A program made the position numbers and the translations under genes. The notes under the pieces are model-generated. The model was given only the letters and a program-made list of their open reading frames with translations, did no database searches and was not told where the DNA came from. 64,000 nt of DNA from Pseudomonas cichorii. GTDB taxonomy: Bacteria > Pseudomonadota > Gammaproteobacteria > Pseudomonadales > Pseudomonadaceae. The stretch spans positions 1 through 64,000 of the forward strand of contig NZ_BLVZ01000017.1 in assembly GCF_015471405.1 (NCBI RefSeq), in the 5' to 3' direction. Below, piece by piece: positions 60,407-64,000 of the stretch (position 1 is the first letter of the stretch; the number at the start of each line of letters is the position of its first letter).

Positions 60407-61786
60407 ATGCAAAAGTCCAAGCCGACTCACGTCCGCTATTTGATCCTGTTGATGCTGTTCCTTGTCACCACGATCAACTATGCCGACCGAGCCACCATCG
60501 CGATTGCCGGTTCAAGCATTCAGAAAGACCTCGGCATCAGTGCCGTAACCCTTGGCTACATCTTCTCTGCATTCGGCTGGGCCTATGTGGCCGGTCAGAT
60601 TCCTGGCGGCTGGCTACTCGACCGTTTCGGCTCGAAGAAAGTCTATGCCCTGAGCATTTTCACCTGGTCCCTGTTCACCCTGCTGCAAGGCTATGTGGGT
60701 GAGTTCGGTGTCTCCACTGCCATCGTCGCGCTGTTCATGCTGCGCTTCCTGGTGGGCCTGGCTGAAGCGCCATCCTTTCCGGGTAACGCACGTATCGTGG
60801 CCTCCTGGTTCCCGACTGCCGAACGCGGCACTGCCTCGGCGATCTTCAACTCCGCGCAATACTTCGCCACGGTACTGTTCGCTCCGCTCATGGGCTGGAT
60901 CGTCTACACCTTTGGCTGGGAGCATGTGTTCATCGTCATGGGTGCCGGTGGCATCGTGTTCTCGCTGCTGTGGATGAAAGTCATCTATAGCCCGCGTAAC
61001 CACCCTCTGATCAATGAAGCCGAGATCGAGCATATCGCCAGCAACGGTGGCATGGTCGACCTGGATACTCAGGACAAGAGCAAGGACAAGAAAGGCGGCG
61101 GACCGCGCTGGGATTACATTCGCCAGTTGCTGACCAACCGCATGATGCTCGGTATCTATCTGAGCCAGTACTGCATCAACGGTATCACTTACTTCTTCCT
61201 GACCTGGTTCCCGGTGTATCTGGTTCAGGAACGCGGCATGACCATCCTCAAGGCGGGTTTCATTGCGTCCTTGCCGGCCATTTGCGGCTTCATCGGCGGC
61301 GTGCTTGGTGGTGTCATTTCCGACTACCTGCTGCGCAAAGGCCACTCGCTGACCTTCGCCCGCAAGGCACCGATCATCTGTGGCCTGCTGCTGTCGACGT
61401 CCATCGTCACCTGTAACTATGTCGATGTTGAATGGGTCGTCGTAGGCTTCATGGCGCTGGCGTTCTTCGGTAAGGGTGTGGGGGCGCTGGGCTGGGCTGT
61501 CATGTCCGATGTCTCGCCTAAACAGATCGCCGGTTTGAGCGGTGGCCTGTTCAACACTTTCGGTAATATTGCTTCGATCACTACCCCGATCGTGATTGGT
61601 TACATCATCAGCTCTACAGGTTCCTTCAAGTGGGCACTGGTGTTCGTCGGCGCGAATGCGCTGTTGGCAGTAATCAGCTACATCTTCATCGTGGGTGAGA
61701 TCAAGCGCGTGGAATTGAAAGAGCCGCCAGCCAAGGGGCCTTTGCTGAACGACCAAGTCAGCGACCTTTCCCAAGTCAAACCTTGA
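60407..61786 (+). CDS. gudP: D-glucarate/galactarate MFS transporter
   Basis: A 459-residue MFS permease of the anion:cation symporter type. N-terminal YLILLMLFLVTTINYADRATIAIAG matches GudP/GarP and related hexuronate carriers; the loop motif GGWLLDRFGSKKVYALS follows the second helix, and about 12 helices are visible. The linker near residue 220 is highly charged (DTQDKSKDKKGGG). GGGAG precedes ATG 60407. It lies between kdgD and garD, so it imports glucarate or galactarate. Confidence 0.88.
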   Translation: MQKSKPTHVRYLILLMLFLVTTINYADRATIAIAGSSIQKDLGISAVTLGYIFSAFGWAYVAGQIPGGWLLDRFGSKKVYALSIFTWSLFTLLQGYVGEFGVSTAIVALFMLRFLVGLAEAPSFPGNARIVASWFPTAERGTASAIFNSAQYFATVLFAPLMGWIVYTFGWEHVFIVMGAGGIVFSLLWMKVIYSPRNHPLINEAEIEHIASNGGMVDLDTQDKSKDKKGGGPRWDYIRQLLTNRMMLGIYLSQYCINGITYFFLTWFPVYLVQERGMTILKAGFIASLPAICGFIGGVLGGVISDYLLRKGHSLTFARKAPIICGLLLSTSIVTCNYVDVEWVVVGFMALAFFGKGVGALGWAVMSDVSPKQIAGLSGGLFNTFGNIASITTPIVIGYIISSTGSFKWALVFVGANALLAVISYIFIVGEIKRVELKEPPAKGPLLNDQVSDLSQVKP

Positions 61787-61796
61787 GGTAACCGTG

Positions 61797-63350
61797 ATGA
61801 ACCTGATTCAACATGCCGATTCTCCACGGTATATCCGGCTGCATCCGCTGGATAACGTGGTGGTAGTGGTCAACGACCAGGGCGTTCCAGCCGGAACCGA
61901 GTTCGACAATGGGCTGGTGACTGTCGATAACGTACCGCAGAGCCACAAGGTCAGTACTGTGGATCTGGCCGAAGGGGAGACCGTGATTCGTTACGGCCAC
62001 ACCATTGGCTATGCATTGCAGCCTATCCCTCGTGGCAGTTGGGTCAGGGAAGACCAGTTGCGCATGCCTTCTGCGCCTGCGCTGGACAGTCTGCCGATGT
62101 CCGATGCGGTGCCGGAAAAAGAGGCTCCGCTGGAGGGGTACACGTTCGAGGGCTACCGTAACGCCGACGGCACCGTGGGCACACGCAACATCCTGGGCAT
62201 CACCACCACCGTCCAGTGTGTAACGGGTGTCCTCGACTTTGCGGTCAAGCGTATCCGTGAGGAACTCTTGCCTCGTTATCCCAACGTCGATGACGTGGTG
62301 GCCCTGACCCATAGCTACGGCTGTGGCGTGGCCATCACGGCGACTGACGCTTACATTCCGATCCGCACCGTTCGTAACCTGGCCCGTAACCCGAACCTGG
62401 GTGGCGAGGCGCTGGTCATCAGCCTGGGCTGCGAGAAGTTGCAGGCCGGGCAGGTCATGCATGAAGACGACAGCTCCGTGGATCTCAGTGAGCCATGGCT
62501 GTACCGGCTTCAGGATTCCAGCCATGGCTTCAATGAAATGGTCGAACAGATCATGGAACTGGCTGAAGTCCGCTTGAAAAAACTGGACCAGCGTCGTCGC
62601 GAAACCGTACCGGCTTCGGAGCTGATCCTCGGCATGCAGTGCGGCGGCAGTGATGCGTTTTCCGGCATCACGGCCAACCCGGCGCTGGGTTACGCCTCGG
62701 ACCTGCTGTTGCGTGCAGGCGCGACGGTGATGTTCTCCGAAGTGACTGAGGTACGCGATGCCATCTATCTGCTGACTTCCCGCGCACAAGACGAGACCGT
62801 CGCGAAGGAACTGGTGCGTGAGATGGACTGGTACGACCGTTATCTGGCCAAGGGCGAAGCGGATCGCAGCGCCAACACCACGCCGGGCAACAAGAAGGGC
62901 GGGTTGTCGAACATTGTCGAGAAATCCCTGGGATCGATCGTCAAATCCGGCAACAGCGCCATCAACGGCGTGCTTGGCCCTGGCGAGCGGTTCAAGAGCA
63001 AAGGGCTGATTTTCTGCGCTACACCAGCCAGTGATTTCGTGTGCGGTACCTTGCAGCTGGCTGCCGGGATGAACCTGCATGTGTTCACGACGGGTCGTGG
63101 TACGCCGTATGGCCTGGCCATGAGCCCGGTGGTCAAGGTTTCGACCCGTACGGAACTGGCCCAGCGCTGGCCCGACCTGATCGATATCGACGCCGGACGC
63201 ATTGCAACCGGTCGCGCGACCATCGAAGACCTGGGTTGGGAGCTGTTCCACTTCTATCTGGATGTGGCCAGCGGCAAGAAAAAGACCTGGACCGAGCATT
63301 ACCGTCTGCACAACGACATCACGCTGTTCAACCCGGCACCGATTACCTGA
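61797..63350 (+). CDS. garD: Galactarate dehydratase
   Basis: A 517-residue UxaA/GarD-family iron-dependent dehydratase that converts galactarate to 5-dehydro-4-deoxyglucarate. It parallels E. coli GarD throughout: DNVVVVVNDQGVPAGTEF, PLEGYTFEGYRNADGTVGTRNILGITT, LGMQCGGSDAFSGITANPA, TPGNKKGGLSN and the C-terminal GKKKTWTEHYRLHN. ATG 61797 is preferred over GTG 61794 on ribosome-site spacing (GAGG eight bases before). It starts 10 bp after gudP, so they are co-transcribed. No glucarate dehydratase (gudD) is present in this window. Confidence 0.95.
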   Translation: MNLIQHADSPRYIRLHPLDNVVVVVNDQGVPAGTEFDNGLVTVDNVPQSHKVSTVDLAEGETVIRYGHTIGYALQPIPRGSWVREDQLRMPSAPALDSLPMSDAVPEKEAPLEGYTFEGYRNADGTVGTRNILGITTTVQCVTGVLDFAVKRIREELLPRYPNVDDVVALTHSYGCGVAITATDAYIPIRTVRNLARNPNLGGEALVISLGCEKLQAGQVMHEDDSSVDLSEPWLYRLQDSSHGFNEMVEQIMELAEVRLKKLDQRRRETVPASELILGMQCGGSDAFSGITANPALGYASDLLLRAGATVMFSEVTEVRDAIYLLTSRAQDETVAKELVREMDWYDRYLAKGEADRSANTTPGNKKGGLSNIVEKSLGSIVKSGNSAINGVLGPGERFKSKGLIFCATPASDFVCGTLQLAAGMNLHVFTTGRGTPYGLAMSPVVKVSTRTELAQRWPDLIDIDAGRIATGRATIEDLGWELFHFYLDVASGKKKTWTEHYRLHNDITLFNPAPIT

Positions 63351-63373
63351 TATCGGTGCTGTGCCCTGTTGCA

Positions 63374-63402
63374 GCCAAGGACCCTCTGGAGGGGCCTTGG
63401 CC
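63374..63402 (+). terminator. Hairpin after garD
   Basis: Stem GCCAAGGACCCTC / GAGGGGCCTTGGC with one mismatch and a three-base loop, 23 bp after the garD stop. Strong hairpin, no U-run. Confidence 0.55.
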
Positions 63403-63458
63403 GCGATAGCGGTATTTCAGGAAAACCTGCCTCGTTGCTTGCAAGCTCCTATGGAGTC

Positions 63459-63497
63459 ATGCCGATCAGTCAAGGCATGAATCACTTTGGAGGCTGC
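63459..63497. repeat. Half copy of the 140-bp palindromic element
   Basis: ATGCCGATCAGTCAAGGC followed by ATGAATCACTTTG and GAGGCTGCT matches, with a few substitutions and a short gap, the complement of 26036-26080. It ends against the stop codon of the YIP1 gene. Confidence 0.65.
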
Positions 63498-64000
63498 TCA
63501 ATCCTCCACTTCGCCCAGCGCACTCCGCACATACTCCGGCGTCAGGCCGTTGTACCAAAGCAGGATCGTCGACACCAGAATCGTGACCAGCACCAGAAGC
63601 CCTATCGCCCAGATCGCTGCGGCATAGAGCGGTGCCTTGCCTTCGGGCAGGCGCATGAAGGTGGCTATGCCCATAAACAGCAGCATGGTCGAATATACCG
63701 AAGCAAGCCCCAGCACCAGAAGCGCCAGCCAGCGGCCTGGATACAGCCCTGCAAGGCCCGCAAGGAAAAAGGGTGTGGCGGTGTAGGTGGCGAAGCCAAT
63801 GCACTGATTGAGCGTCGCTCGGGCTTCAAAGGTGCGAGACATCCAGCGGATAAAGCCTCCCATCAGTATCGTCCCGAGCAGAAATGCCACATACAGCAAG
63901 GCACACAGCTGCAATGCGCTCCTGGTGCCGAGTTTCACGTTTTCACCTTCCGCCAGACTCCAGCCGACCTGAGTGGTGCCTATGTACAGGCAAATGACCG
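63498..64000 (-). CDS. YIP1-family membrane protein (partial, 5' end outside window)
   Basis: The last 167 codons of a YIP1-domain inner-membrane protein. Although a GTG at 63938 could start a 146-residue protein, the same frame stays open to the window edge and reads VICLYIGTTQVGWSLAEGEN, the conserved segment of pseudomonad YIP1 proteins, so the gene continues to the left of its transcript beyond base 64000. Four hydrophobic helices and a CIGFATYTATPFFLAGLAGL motif are visible. Function unknown; YIP1 proteins are integral membrane proteins of unclear role in bacteria. The stop codon abuts a palindromic-element remnant. Confidence 0.85.
   Translation of the reverse strand, partial: VICLYIGTTQVGWSLAEGENVKLGTRSALQLCALLYVAFLLGTILMGGFIRWMSRTFEARATLNQCIGFATYTATPFFLAGLAGLYPGRWLALLVLGLASVYSTMLLFMGIATFMRLPEGKAPLYAAAIWAIGLLVLVTILVSTILLWYNGLTPEYVRSALGEVED

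Overview
The window is chromosomal DNA of a fluorescent Pseudomonas, most likely of the P. syringae group. The evidence is the GC-rich coding style, RecC-RecB-RecD in one operon, two OprD-type porins, a RoxS/RoxR pair, a dpp/opdP peptide-uptake cluster, a speC gene near a PepSY-flavodoxin oxidoreductase, and many dispersed REP palindromes (consensus core TTCGCGAATGAATTCGCTCC). No rRNA, tRNA, CRISPR array, insertion sequence or phage gene was seen. The species call is an inference from gene content.

Layout. 123-9378: recC-recB-recD, translationally coupled. 9619-15806: an MFS carrier, an OprD porin, an M20 peptidase and a 3-hydroxyisobutyrate dehydrogenase-like enzyme with a LysR regulator, probably uptake and breakdown of a small amide or acid. 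15824-20422: a small unknown protein, a CirA-like TonB-dependent receptor, and a convergent histidine kinase/response regulator pair with a Fur-box-like site in front. 20662-25888: gamma-glutamyltransferase, LysR, a TauE/SafE exporter, MdaB quinone reductase and its LysR neighbour. 26119-27702: prfC. 28048-31500: an osmoprotectant (OpuC-type) ABC transporter. 31930-33093: ornithine decarboxylase speC, preceded by a candidate 90-nt RNA with its own promoter and hairpin.

33165-36318 is the most interesting accessory block. It is a three-gene minus-strand operon whose first two products look like the A and B subunits of an alpha-xenorhabdolysin (XaxAB/YaxAB) pore-forming toxin. The third is an unrecognised helical protein that may be an added component. 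36737-39256 is a PepSY-flavodoxin reductase with a Fur-box-like site. 39312-51839 is a large minus-strand di/tripeptide uptake cluster (dppF-D-C-B-A, opdP, then three more tandem solute-binding paralogues); two adjacent genes there start with TTG. 51936-53489 encodes a HET-C family protein, a second possible inter-organism effector.

53658-58195: a SIMPL-domain protein, RoxS/RoxR and a YddA-type ABC exporter. 58285-63350: a GntR regulator with the D-galactarate/glucarate catabolic genes kdgD, gudP and garD, with a 7-bp tandem repeat between regulator and operon. 63498-64000: the 3' part of a YIP1 membrane protein that leaves the window.

The block links nutrient scavenging (peptides, aldarates, iron chelates, betaines), stress tolerance and two candidate toxins, which fits a plant- or insect-associated pseudomonad.
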